Shown here: positions 17,635 through 26,370 of the stretch, in pieces | Layout: every line of letters begins with the position of its first letter | Numbering within the stretch: position 1 is the stretch's first letter | Origin: Paenibacillus hemerocallicola | GTDB lineage: Bacteria > Bacillota > Bacilli > Paenibacillales > NBRC-103111 | DNA length: 64,000 nt | NCBI RefSeq assembly: GCF_006265175.1 | Contig: NZ_VDCQ01000007.1 | Coordinates: 62,001 to 126,000, forward strand | Reading direction: 5' to 3' | Program-made: the position numbers and the translations under genes | Notes under the pieces: model-generated | What the model saw: only the letters and a program-made list of their open reading frames with translations | What the model was told of the DNA's origin: nothing | The model's database searches: none

Positions 17635-18624
17635 TCAGGCAAGCGGATAATGGCATGCCGCTGCGTGCGGCTGCCCTTCCGGCAGTTGCGGTTCTTCCGC
17701 GCGGCATCGTTCCTGAGCGAACGGGCAGCGGGTGTGAAACCGGCACCCCGACGGCGGATTCAGCAAATTGGGGACTTCTCCGGCAATCGGCGTACGGGGA
17801 CGTTCGCGCAGCAGCGGATCGGCGGGCGGATGCGCCCGCAGCAAAATACGAGTATACGGATGTTTGGGACGAAGGAATAGTTCCTTGCGGTCGCCGACCT
17901 CCACCAGCCGGCCCAAGTACATCACCGCCACTCGCGTGCTGATATAGTTGACCGCGCCGATGCCGTGCGAAATGAACAGGTAAGTCAGCTTCAGTTCCCG
18001 CTGCAAATCGGCCATCAAATTCAGCACCTGAGCCTGAATCGACACGTCGAGCGCGGATACCGGCTCATCGCACACGATTAGCTTCGGCTCAAAGGCGATT
18101 GCCCGCGCGATGCCCAGCCGCTGCCGCTGTCCGCCGGAAAACTCGTGCGGCAATCGCTGCATACTTGCTCTGGGGAGGCCGACCATATCGAGCAGCTTCG
18201 CGACTTTTCCGGGGATGTCCGTCCTCGGCGCAAGCCGGTGAACCACGTATGGCTCCGCCAACGTATCCAGTACCGTTCGGCGCGGATTAAGCGATGTATA
18301 AGGATCTTGGAAAATCATTTGCAATCGGGTGCGAAACGGCCTCATTTCGCGTTGCCCCAACGTCGTAATGTCCCGACCCTCGAAGATCAATCGGCCGGTA
18401 TGCGGACGCTCCAGACGTACGATGGTCCGGCCCAGCGTCGACTTCCCGCAGCCGGACTCCCCCACCAAACCGAGCGTCTCGCCGGTATAGACATTCAGGC
18501 TGACGCGGTCGACCGCCCGCAGCAACGTTTTTTTGCCAAGCAGCCTTTTGCCCTTTACCGGGTATGCGGCGGTAATCTGCTCCAGCTTCAGCAGCGGTTC
18601 GACCGCGGCTTCCGACTCGCTCAT
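17635..18624 (-). CDS. OppF/DppF-type ABC transporter ATPase
   Basis: ATP-binding subunit of about 329 residues. Walker A is GESGCGKST, the signature [15 protein letters not shown], and Walker [13 protein letters not shown]. The C-terminal oligopeptide extension has [15 protein letters not shown], a Cys-rich motif linked to an iron-sulfur cluster in DppD/DppF-type ATPases. The ATG at 18624 overlaps the OppD-like stop codon (ATGA) with GGGGGAG upstream; the longer open frame lacks an SD. It pairs with the OppD-like ATPase to drive the adjoining permeases. Confidence 0.94.
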   Translation of the reverse strand: MSESEAAVEPLLKLEQITAAYPVKGKRLLGKKTLLRAVDRVSLNVYTGETLGLVGESGCGKSTLGRTIVRLERPHTGRLIFEGRDITTLGQREMRPFRTRLQMIFQDPYTSLNPRRTVLDTLAEPYVVHRLAPRTDIPGKVAKLLDMVGLPRASMQRLPHEFSGGQRQRLGIARAIAFEPKLIVCDEPVSALDVSIQAQVLNLMADLQRELKLTYLFISHGIGAVNYISTRVAVMYLGRLVEVGDRKELFLRPKHPYTRILLRAHPPADPLLRERPRTPIAGEVPNLLNPPSGCRFHTRCPFAQERCRAEEPQLPEGQPHAAACHYPLA

Positions 18625-19622
18625 CGTTGCTCCCCCTTCAATGCGGCATACCCTGCCATATCGACCGCATGGCAGCGCACGGCGTGACCGTCCGTCCCCC
18701 GCTGCAGCTCCGGCTCCTCGATACGGCACCGTTCGCTGGCCAATGGGCAACGGGGATGGAACCGGCAGCCGGTCGGCAGATGGCTCAACGCCGGAACCGC
18801 TCCCGGAATCGCCTCGAGTTGGCTGGAATCACGCCCCGGGATCACCTCGGGGACGGATCGCAGCAATCCTTGCGTATACGGATGCAGAGGCGCTCGAAAC
18901 AACTCGAACACATCGGCCTGTTCCACGATTTGGCCGGCGTACATAACTAGCACCCGGTCCGCCATATCGGCGACGACGCCCAAATCATGGGTAATGAGCA
19001 TAATCGCCGTACCCTTGTGCTGCAGCTCGCGCAACAGCAGCAATATTTGTTCCTGTATCGTCACATCCAGCGCGGTTGTCGGCTCGTCGGCGATCAGCAC
19101 CTGCGGCTCGCAAGCCATAGCCATCGCAATCATGACCCGCTGCCTCATTCCGCCAGACAGCATATGCGGATACGAGCGCATGATCTCACGGGCGCGGGCG
19201 ATGTTGACCCGTTTCAGCAGTTCCTCCGCATAACGCGCCGCCTCCTTGCGTCCCTGCCCCAGGTGCCGACGCAAACCTTCCGTAAACTGGGCCCCGATGC
19301 TGAGCACCGGATTCAGCGCATGCAGCGGCTCCTGAAACACCATTGCTAGCTCGTTCCCGCGCCGTTTGCGCAGCTCCCGCTCGGGGAGCTTGGTCAGATC
19401 GGTTCCCCCGAGCCGCACCTCGCCTTGGCGAATCCGGCCACTGCCGCTGAGCAACTGCATGATGGACAGGCTGGCCGCGCTTTTGCCGCAGCCGGATTCC
19501 CCGACCAGAGCGACAATTTCCCCCTGCGCCAAATCCAGCGAAATCCGGTCGACCGCCACAACCTCGCGCTTGCCCGATCCGAATACGGTCTGAAGTTCGC
19601 GAACCTCCAAAATCGCTCCCAT
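18621..19622 (-). CDS. OppD/DppD-type ABC transporter ATPase
   Basis: ATP-binding subunit of 333 residues. Walker A is GESGCGKSA, the signature LSGGMRQRVMIAMAMA, Walker B VLIADEPTTALDV, and the H-loop ITHDLGVVADMADRV. The C-terminal Cys motif is GCRFHPRCPLASERC. It begins 6 bp after the thioredoxin-like gene and overlaps the OppF-like gene by 4 bp. The operon order D-F-B-C, with its own receptor at 21630, makes this a complete importer. Confidence 0.94.
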   Translation of the reverse strand: MGAILEVRELQTVFGSGKREVVAVDRISLDLAQGEIVALVGESGCGKSAASLSIMQLLSGSGRIRQGEVRLGGTDLTKLPERELRKRRGNELAMVFQEPLHALNPVLSIGAQFTEGLRRHLGQGRKEAARYAEELLKRVNIARAREIMRSYPHMLSGGMRQRVMIAMAMACEPQVLIADEPTTALDVTIQEQILLLLRELQHKGTAIMLITHDLGVVADMADRVLVMYAGQIVEQADVFELFRAPLHPYTQGLLRSVPEVIPGRDSSQLEAIPGAVPALSHLPTGCRFHPRCPLASERCRIEEPELQRGTDGHAVRCHAVDMAGYAALKGEQR

Positions 19623-19628
19623 GTCGCC

Positions 19629-20249
19629 TTAACGAAGAAAGGCTCGCAGAATGTCCAGAATCCCTGCCTTCTCTTCATCCAGCGTGGACGGGCGCTGATG
19701 CTTCAGATAGGCAAAGTAAGCTTTGCGTACGGGGGTATCCAACTGCTGAGGGGGAATCCCGCGGCCTTCGTACTCCGGATGCTCGTCCCAAAACTGCTCC
19801 GACCATTTGCGATTGTAGGATGTAATGACTTCCGGCCGTTCGATGAATACACCCAACTGGTCGCCGGAATCGGCAAAGAAAATATAAGTCGGAATGCGGC
19901 TTTTTCCGTCCGCATGCGGATAAGCTGCAGCGATATCCAGATTGTCCGGGTCCCGATTGACGATATGCAGCCTCAGATTGCCCGTCTCGTCGGCGATTTT
20001 CCCGAAAAGCGGCAGATTGGATACGGCATCCCCGCACCAGTCCTGCGCGAGCACAAGAACATCAATCGGCTGTTTCAGGGAACCAAAAAACGCTTTTTCC
20101 TCCTCCGTAAGCGTATAGCCGTTATAGTTGGAGTGCAACAAATCCCGATTCAATTCCGCACGCTCCACAAATGTGTGAAAATCGACGCCTTCGCGGAAGG
20201 CGCGTTCACGGCGTTCCTTGCTGATTGCCGGCTGATGCACGGAGCTCAT
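19629..20249 (-). CDS. Thioredoxin-like protein with a single active-site Cys (WCGDA)
   Basis: Protein of 206 residues with a thioredoxin fold: VLVLAQDWCGDAVSN in the active-site position, then RIPTYIFFADSGDQLGVFIE with the cis-Pro region. The usual WCxxC is WCGDA, so the resolving Cys is missing and a classical dithiol mechanism is excluded. A GYTLTEEEKAFF segment precedes the fold. It sits between a flavin monooxygenase and the transporter ATPases, so it may handle thiol adducts or sulfite released in the pathway. That role is inference. Confidence 0.82.
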   Translation of the reverse strand: MSSVHQPAISKERRERAFREGVDFHTFVERAELNRDLLHSNYNGYTLTEEEKAFFGSLKQPIDVLVLAQDWCGDAVSNLPLFGKIADETGNLRLHIVNRDPDNLDIAAAYPHADGKSRIPTYIFFADSGDQLGVFIERPEVITSYNRKWSEQFWDEHPEYEGRGIPPQQLDTPVRKAYFAYLKHQRPSTLDEEKAGILDILRAFLR

Positions 20250-20287
20250 TGGCCATCTTCCTCTCCTATCAGTCTATCTTGCTCTCG

Positions 20288-21607
20288 TTACTGCCTCACA
20301 AAGTGACGGCTTGCGGGTATGTCAAGCCCCAACTGCCCGCGCAGCGTGTCGGCCTCGTATTCCTCCCGGTATAGTCCGCGCCGCTGCAGCACCGGCACCA
20401 CATGCTCGATAAAATCGTCCAATCCGGTCGGATACGGCGGCCAAATAAAAAATCCGTCGGCGCCTTCCCCTTCCAGCCACGCTTCTATCCGGTCGGCCAA
20501 CTGCTCTCCGGTGCCGACAAACTCTTTGCTGGGCGCTCCGTACCGGAAAGCCGTCTGGCGCAAAGTCAGCTTTTCCTCGCGCGCCACCCGCTTGATCCGG
20601 TCGGACATATACCGGTAGCGATTGCCGCCTTCATCGCCCAACTCCGGGAACGGGCCGTCCGGGTCATACTGCGTAAAATCGATGGCTGGGAAGAACAGTT
20701 TCAGTTCCTGCAGCGCATCGGCCAAAGAGATATAGGAGACGACCTGTTCATATTTTTGCCATGCCTCTTCCTCGGTCCTACCGACAAACGGGTGCAGTCC
20801 AGGGAAAATCAACAATTGATCGGGTTCGCGGCCATACGCGGCCATACGCCCTTTCAAATCGCGATAAAACAATCGGGCTTCCTCCAGGGATTCCGGCGTC
20901 GTGTAGACCGCATCGGCACTCTCCGCAGCAAACGCTTTGCCCGTCTCGGACCCGCCCGCTTGGAAAATAACCGGCTCCCCCTGCTTGGAACGGGAAATGT
21001 TCAATGGTCCTTTCACAGAGAAAAACTCGCCGCGATAGTTCAGCTCATGCAGCTTCCGCGGATCAAAAAACACGCCGCGCTCCTTATCGTACACAAAGGC
21101 GTCTTCTTCCCATGAGCTCCACAATCCCTGCACGACCTCCAGATGCTCCCGCGCTCTGCGGTAGCGCACCGCATGCTCGTAATGGCTTTCCCTGCCGAAG
21201 TTTTGCGATGCCCCTTCCTGTCCGGTCGTAACGACGTTCCAGCCGGCGCGTCCGCCGCTCAGCAGGTCGAGCGAAGCCAACTGCCGGGCGACGTTGTACG
21301 GCTCTGTGTACGAGGTTGAGATCGTGCCGACCAGACCGATCCGTTTCGTAACGGCAGCCAGAGCGGAAAGCAGCGTCAGCGGTTCAAAGGAATTCAGCGC
21401 TTTCGGCGTCGATTTTTCGTTTACATAGACGCCGTCGGCGAAAAACACAAAATCAAATTTGGCAGCTTCCGCCAGTTGTACTTGCCGAACATGGTTCGGC
21501 AAGTCAATATTGCCGTCCGGAGCGACTTCAGGCTGCCTCCATGCCGTACGATAATGGCCGACTCCAAACACCCGAGCGCCAAGTCGAAGTTTTCGCTGCT
21601 TGCTCAT
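20288..21607 (-). CDS. NtaA/SnaA/DszA-type flavin-dependent monooxygenase
   Basis: Luciferase-like monooxygenase of about 439 residues. Visible family segments are TAWRQPEVAPDGNIDLPNH, FEPLTLLSALAAVTKRIGLV, SGGRAGWNVVTTGQEGASQN, SRSKQGEPVIFQAGGSETG, and C-terminal ADGFFIWPPYPTGLDDFIEH. I start at ATG 21607, preceded by GGGAGGG; the upstream extension lacks an SD. It lies between the family 5 receptor and the thioredoxin-like gene in the MarR-linked operon. Predicted to oxidise, perhaps desulfurise, the compound the OppDFBC-like importer takes up. Confidence 0.9.
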   Translation of the reverse strand: MSKQRKLRLGARVFGVGHYRTAWRQPEVAPDGNIDLPNHVRQVQLAEAAKFDFVFFADGVYVNEKSTPKALNSFEPLTLLSALAAVTKRIGLVGTISTSYTEPYNVARQLASLDLLSGGRAGWNVVTTGQEGASQNFGRESHYEHAVRYRRAREHLEVVQGLWSSWEEDAFVYDKERGVFFDPRKLHELNYRGEFFSVKGPLNISRSKQGEPVIFQAGGSETGKAFAAESADAVYTTPESLEEARLFYRDLKGRMAAYGREPDQLLIFPGLHPFVGRTEEEAWQKYEQVVSYISLADALQELKLFFPAIDFTQYDPDGPFPELGDEGGNRYRYMSDRIKRVAREEKLTLRQTAFRYGAPSKEFVGTGEQLADRIEAWLEGEGADGFFIWPPYPTGLDDFIEHVVPVLQRRGLYREEYEADTLRGQLGLDIPASRHFVRQ

Positions 21608-21629
21608 CGATGTGTCCCTCCCGTGCTGA

Positions 21630-23270
21630 TCAGTTCGACAAATCCCATTCGTAGATATTGTTGTACATGCCAAACGATTTAGGCTTTCCTACCTTTACTT
21701 TCTTGGATACGGGCATGAAATCTTTGGCCGAATATACGCCCAGCGTCGGCAAATCCCGCAGCAGCAGTTCCTGCACCTTGTTGTAAATCGCTTTTTGCTT
21801 GATCGGATCGACCTCCCGTTCTCCTTCGGCGATCAGTTGGTCCATCTCCGGATTCGAATAGTTGAACCAGTTGTTGCCTCCCCCGGTGTTGTACCAGTTA
21901 GAGAAATAAAAGCTGGGATCGACTGTCGTGGAACGGCTGAATATCGCCATCTCATAGTCCACTTTTTTGATCTTTTGCAGCATGGTGGCGAAGTCGAACT
22001 TCTGCAGGTTGACTTTCAGACCGACCGCCTGCAAGTTTTGGGCTACGATTTCGGCGGCTAGCTCGCGCCCCTTGTCATTGGTCGGCACGTAAAACGACAA
22101 CGGCCGGTTCATATCCCAACCCGACTCTGCCAGCAGCTGTTTCGCTTTCTCCGGATTGTATTCGAATGTCGGTTGCGAGCTGTTGTAGTTGGGGTGGTTG
22201 GAAGGTACGACTCCGTCGACGATTTCCGCCTGGCCCTGGAACAGCTTGTCCACAATCATTTTCCTGTTAAGCGCGTAAGGAATCGCCTGTCTGACTTTCA
22301 ACGGCACCGCCTTGACGTTAAAAATGAGCTGATTGGCATTCGACGGCTCCCCGACGTCCACCGCTAGGCCGTTCAAGCTTTTCAGCCGGTCAAAGTCGGC
22401 GATCGGAATGACGCCCCCATTTGAATTCATATGCAGTTCGCCGGTTTCCAGTTGACCGACCAGATTGGCCGCAGGCACGATTTTCACAAACACCTTGTCC
22501 ACCTTGGGGATGCCGCGGTAATAATGCTCATTGCGCGCAAATTCCAGGTAAGCCCCTTTTTTGAACGCCACGAATCGGAAGGCGCCAGTCGTCACATTCG
22601 GGTTCTGAAAGTAAGGATGGACATTCATTTGCTCCGGCGCGACATCTTTCAGCACATGCTTCGGAATAAAGTGCAGCCTGGCGGCGAACCGGTCCTGGAT
22701 CACGATTCGGTTTATCGGCTGCTTCGTGCGGATCGAGAACGTGCGGGCGTCAATGATCTTCAACCCGCTTATTTCCGTCTGTCCCTCCTCTAGCTTGCCT
22801 GCCTGGTTGACGCCCTCTAAAAAATTGAAGTTGTGGTATGTATCCACCTTCGCGTGCAATGCCGTTTGCAGCGTGAATGCAACATCCTCGGTCGTAAACG
22901 GAGTTCCGTCATTCCAGGCCGCCTTCGGATTCAGCTTGAACACGAACGTCTGATTGTCCGTCGTCTCCATCGACTCAGCCAGCTTGGGCGAAAACGAATA
23001 GCTGTCATCCATGTCGAACAGCGCATCGTTAAAAATGCCGTTGATCACATAAGCGACATTGCCGCCGATCGGATTGATCGGGTTGACCGTGCCTGGCTCG
23101 CTGACCGTACCGATAAAAAGGACTTTGTCCTTCGTGCCGCCCGACGCGGCTCCCGAGTCTGCCGGCGCTTCCGCCGAACCGGTTGGCGATTCGTTCCCTC
23201 CGCAAGCCCCAAGAACCAGCAGCGCCAGCAGCGCCGCGGCCAACCTCCACCATGCATAAGCTCGTTTCAT
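21630..23270 (-). CDS. Family 5 (OppA/DppA-type) solute-binding lipoprotein
   Basis: Lipoprotein of 546 residues. The signal peptide ends LLALLVLGAC with a lipobox. The mature part has the family 5 core: LAESMETTDNQTFVFKLNPK, WNDGTPFTTEDVAFTLQTAL, ALNRKMIVDKLFQGQAE and VVPSNHP. It is the receptor for the OppDFBC-like importer encoded in the same operon. The flanking monooxygenase and metallo-beta-lactamase-fold genes suggest the ligand is a small organic molecule rather than peptide, which is inference. Confidence 0.93.
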   Translation of the reverse strand: MKRAYAWWRLAAALLALLVLGACGGNESPTGSAEAPADSGAASGGTKDKVLFIGTVSEPGTVNPINPIGGNVAYVINGIFNDALFDMDDSYSFSPKLAESMETTDNQTFVFKLNPKAAWNDGTPFTTEDVAFTLQTALHAKVDTYHNFNFLEGVNQAGKLEEGQTEISGLKIIDARTFSIRTKQPINRIVIQDRFAARLHFIPKHVLKDVAPEQMNVHPYFQNPNVTTGAFRFVAFKKGAYLEFARNEHYYRGIPKVDKVFVKIVPAANLVGQLETGELHMNSNGGVIPIADFDRLKSLNGLAVDVGEPSNANQLIFNVKAVPLKVRQAIPYALNRKMIVDKLFQGQAEIVDGVVPSNHPNYNSSQPTFEYNPEKAKQLLAESGWDMNRPLSFYVPTNDKGRELAAEIVAQNLQAVGLKVNLQKFDFATMLQKIKKVDYEMAIFSRSTTVDPSFYFSNWYNTGGGNNWFNYSNPEMDQLIAEGEREVDPIKQKAIYNKVQELLLRDLPTLGVYSAKDFMPVSKKVKVGKPKSFGMYNNIYEWDLSN

Positions 23271-23294
23271 GCCTTTTCTTTCGCCTCCTGATGT

Positions 23295-24278
23295 CTAATT
23301 GGGATATATGCGGACGTATCCCGTTCCGCCTTCGCTTCGAATCGACTTTACCTTCCCTCTCTGTACGGCGTGATGCAATCTGGCGATCGTCTCGCCCAAG
23401 TAAAACCGCAGCTGCAGCACAGAGACCGCCTGTCCGAATACGCGCTGGGACAACTCGTATGCATCGACTGCCTCGGTGCCGAGCGACTGCTCGATCTTCT
23501 CCTGCCGCTCGCTATGGAGCTTACGCAGTGCGACCAATCTCTCGGAAAATGCGCTGAACGGATTTTGATGGCCAGGCAAGGCGAGCCGTACCGGCAAACT
23601 TTCCACCTGCTCCAAACTAGCCGTGAAACTGGCGATCGGATCAACATCGTATCCTGGCACATAGCTGACGTTGGGCAACGATTCCGGCAGCACCAGGTCG
23701 CCGCACAACAATACCCCCGACTCCTCTCCGTACAAACTGACATGTCCGGCCGCATGCCCCGGTGTGTCTATTGCTTCGAAAGAACGGTCACCGATCCGCA
23801 GTCGCTCGCCGAGCGACAGTTCGGTAACCGTCGGTCGCGGCTCGACGCCTGCAGTACCCGCTGCAAAATGGTCCAGCACCTCATGCAGTCGCGATTGCGG
23901 CAAACCGTGCTCGCCGAACAGCGCCGCGATACGGGCGGCCAGCGGGCGGCCCGGTCCCCACAATCCGTCCGCCTGTTCGTTGCCGGCGCGGGTCATACGT
24001 ACCGGTGCTCCAGAATGCTGCTGCAGCCACCCCGCAAGTCCATAATGATCGGGATGATGATGCGTCAGCACAATTTGACCAATATCCGTATACTGATAGC
24101 CAAACCGTTCGCATACCTGATGCCAAATGGCAATGGCCGCTTCCGAACGGGGGCCGGGATCGATTACGGTAAGCCCTTCTTTGCCCTGGATCAAATAGCT
24201 GTTGATCCAGGGCAGCGGTTGTCCCAACGGAAGGCGGACCTGAATAATGCCATCCGGATACTCCGTCCATAAAGTCAT
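23295..24278 (-). CDS. Metallo-beta-lactamase-fold hydrolase
   Basis: Cytoplasmic hydrolase of 327 residues. The zinc motif THHHPDH is at about residues 72-78, with further ligands in DTPGHAAGHVSLYG and LLCGDLVLP. The C-terminal extension is helical and ends with a winged-helix-like stretch. AGGAGGTG precedes the ATG at 24278. It is the first gene of the operon, directly behind a MarR-type operator at 24294-24313. Candidate activities are thioester or lactone hydrolysis. Confidence 0.9.
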   Translation of the reverse strand: MTLWTEYPDGIIQVRLPLGQPLPWINSYLIQGKEGLTVIDPGPRSEAAIAIWHQVCERFGYQYTDIGQIVLTHHHPDHYGLAGWLQQHSGAPVRMTRAGNEQADGLWGPGRPLAARIAALFGEHGLPQSRLHEVLDHFAAGTAGVEPRPTVTELSLGERLRIGDRSFEAIDTPGHAAGHVSLYGEESGVLLCGDLVLPESLPNVSYVPGYDVDPIASFTASLEQVESLPVRLALPGHQNPFSAFSERLVALRKLHSERQEKIEQSLGTEAVDAYELSQRVFGQAVSVLQLRFYLGETIARLHHAVQRGKVKSIRSEGGTGYVRIYPN

Positions 24279-24293
24279 TGCGCCACCTCCTAT

Positions 24294-24313
24294 TTAGTTT
24301 GAATTCCAACTAA
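24294..24313. promoter_or_regulatory. Probable MarR operator upstream of the importer/monooxygenase operon
   Basis: TTAGTT-T-GAATTC-C-AACTAA is an almost perfect 20-bp palindrome (one mismatched pair), 16 bp upstream of the hydrolase start codon. The MarR-family gene lies immediately upstream, so repression of the operon by that protein is the simplest reading. Confidence 0.6.
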
Positions 24314-24459
24314 TTGAGTGTAAAAACATAACCGAATGATCGCCAACCGCATGATGTGCGGGAGTCGTTTTGCTCCGGTTATTTCGATTTGATTGGGTCG
24401 TTTCAATCCATCACCGTTAATTCCGATAGATTAAGAAGGATATAGTGGATATTGAGATA

Positions 24460-24951
24460 TTACTCCGGTTTTTCTTTCTTGTCAAGCCCCCCGCTTGCCG
24501 GTTCGTAAACTTGAATGACCTTCCGAAGCAGTTCTCTTAATAATACGGACTCCTTCTCGTTCAAATTTTGGCTGGCGCGGCGTTTCACCTGATCGGCGAT
24601 TTCGGCAGAGCACGATACAAGCGTCCGTCCCAAATCCGTTAAAAAAATTCGTTTGCGGCGCCCATCGGTCCGATCTTCTCGTCGAATTACCCATTCCCGC
24701 GCGACCATGCCGTTGATTAGGCTGGTTACGCTCGACTTGTCAATAAATAACTGCAGCTCCAATTCGGAATTGGTTAGTCCCTCCTGAACCGACAACGCCC
24801 GCAGCGCCTGTGCCTGTTGCGGCGTCATCTGCAGCGGCCGCAAGTTTACCTCGATTTCCCTGCGGATCGATTTGTTGGCCAGCTTGATCAGGAGCGCTGA
24901 ATCTTCTTCCTCTTCCCAAGGAAACCGCCCGGGCAATACGTCTCTTCGCAC
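24460..24951 (-). CDS. MarR-family transcriptional regulator
   Basis: DNA-binding protein of about 163 residues. The winged-helix core reads MTPQQAQALRALSVQEGLTN, SELELQLFIDKSSVTSLING and REDRTDGRRKRIFLTDLGRT, the typical MarR recognition helix and wing. I start at GTG 24951, with AAAGGATGGGAG upstream. The ATG at 24987 lies inside a TATAAT-like -10 box and has no SD, so it is unlikely. It probably binds the palindrome at 24294-24313 and controls the downstream operon in response to its substrate. Confidence 0.88.
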   Translation of the reverse strand: MRRDVLPGRFPWEEEEDSALLIKLANKSIRREIEVNLRPLQMTPQQAQALRALSVQEGLTNSELELQLFIDKSSVTSLINGMVAREWVIRREDRTDGRRKRIFLTDLGRTLVSCSAEIADQVKRRASQNLNEKESVLLRELLRKVIQVYEPASGGLDKKEKPE

Positions 24952-25258
24952 AAATCTCCCATCCTTTCTTCCAAAAGCTTCTCTCATTATAGCGACAGAT
25001 GGCACTAAAAGCACGAATTGTTTGTACGTTCGCGCCTCTGATGCCACGGTCAATGAAAGTGGTCGGACCGGGACGATGCTATTTGACCAGTTGCCCTTTC
25101 CATCGGGCGGCTACTGCAATAGATTCACTTCGCTCTATCGCTGTATAATTCCTGAATTCCGCTTATAGTGCAGACGCTTTAATCGTGACCCCCGCGGATA
25201 TTTCGCGAAAAGAAAAAAATGCTCCGTCCCTTCTCTCCACGTAGTCTAGGAAATGATC
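24952..25258. other. Intergenic region upstream of the MarR gene
   Basis: It contains a TATAAT-like -10 box for the MarR gene at about 24984-24989 (minus strand) and the 3' flank of the SsuD-like gene. No gene or clear hairpin terminator is seen. Confidence 0.5.
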
Positions 25259-26323
25259 CTAGATGGAAGCTCGAGGCATATCTATACGGAACAATGGCAG
25301 CAAAAGCTCTCCGACCCGTTCAGCCTCCTCCAGATGTGGAAATCCCGAAAGGATGAAATGATTGACGCCCGCGTCCATATATTCCTCCAGACCTTGTTTC
25401 ACTTGCTCCGGGGTACCGACAACTGCCGTTCCCGCTCCTTTGCGAACTCTCCCGATGCCAGCCCATTTGTATTTGCCGAATCGGAAGTCGCCGTGCAGCA
25501 GCCCGTTCATCCTTCTTTGCGCCTCGGAGTCGGTTTCCCGGTAGTAGTTCTTCATGCGCGACTCCACTTCCGGATCGATCATGGATACGAGCTTTTCCGC
25601 GGCTTCCCATGCTTCGTGTTCCGTATCGCGAACGATAACATGGATGCGGATCCCGAATTCGAGCGTCCGTCCGTAGGAGGCGGCCCGGCGGCGCACATCC
25701 TCGATTTGGGCGCGTACCTGCTCGATCGGTTCCCCCCATTGCAAATATACGTTGCCGAACCGGGCCGTGATGTCTTTCGCGGCATCCGAAGATCCTCCGA
25801 AATAAATCGGTATTTTGCTTTGCCGGTTCGGCGGCACGAGCGTACCGTCCTTGATCGAGTAATGGGTGCCTTCGTAGTCGATGCCGCGTTGCTCCCAAAG
25901 CTTGTTCATCACTTGCAAAAAGTCTCGCGCCCGTTCATACCGCTCGTCGTGCGGAATGAAATCGCCGTCTTGCCCGAGCTCATGCGGCGATCCTCCGGTC
26001 ACGATATTGATGTCGATTCGGCCGTCGCTGAACTGGTCGAGCGTCGATGCCATTTTGGCGGACAAGGAAGGAGCGATAAAGCCGGGTCGAATCGCGATCA
26101 AGGGACGTATATGCTTCGTATGATGAATGAGCGCCGATCCGACCATCCACGAATCGAGATAGGGCGTGCCGACCGGCACGAGTATGCCGCAGAATCCGGC
26201 TTTTTCGGCCGTTTGGGCGATGCGGATCAAATAGTCGAGATTCGGCTCTCGCTCCGGCTTCTTAAGACCGATAAACGAGCCGTCGCCATTAGTGGGCGTA
26301 AACCAGGAAAAATGGACATCCAT
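25259..26323 (-). CDS. SsuD-like alkanesulfonate/flavin monooxygenase
   Basis: Luciferase-family monooxygenase of about 354 residues. The N-terminus MDVHFSWFTPTNGDG, then FIAPSLSAKMASTLDQFSDG, RIDINIVTGGSPHELGQDGD and YERARDFLQVMNKLW, match the SsuD (FMNH2-dependent alkanesulfonate monooxygenase) branch rather than NtaA. I start at ATG 26323, preceded by AAGGAGG; the longer frame has no SD. SsuD enzymes cleave C-S bonds, releasing sulfite and an aldehyde. The next gene upstream encodes an aldehyde dehydrogenase, so the pair may desulfonate a substrate and oxidise the aldehyde. No SsuE reductase or SsuABC importer is adjacent. Confidence 0.88.
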   Translation of the reverse strand: MDVHFSWFTPTNGDGSFIGLKKPEREPNLDYLIRIAQTAEKAGFCGILVPVGTPYLDSWMVGSALIHHTKHIRPLIAIRPGFIAPSLSAKMASTLDQFSDGRIDINIVTGGSPHELGQDGDFIPHDERYERARDFLQVMNKLWEQRGIDYEGTHYSIKDGTLVPPNRQSKIPIYFGGSSDAAKDITARFGNVYLQWGEPIEQVRAQIEDVRRRAASYGRTLEFGIRIHVIVRDTEHEAWEAAEKLVSMIDPEVESRMKNYYRETDSEAQRRMNGLLHGDFRFGKYKWAGIGRVRKGAGTAVVGTPEQVKQGLEEYMDAGVNHFILSGFPHLEEAERVGELLLPLFRIDMPRASI

Positions 26324-26370
26324 CGTTGATTCCTCCTTAATTGGGATAAACGCAACTTTCCGCCTGGAAC

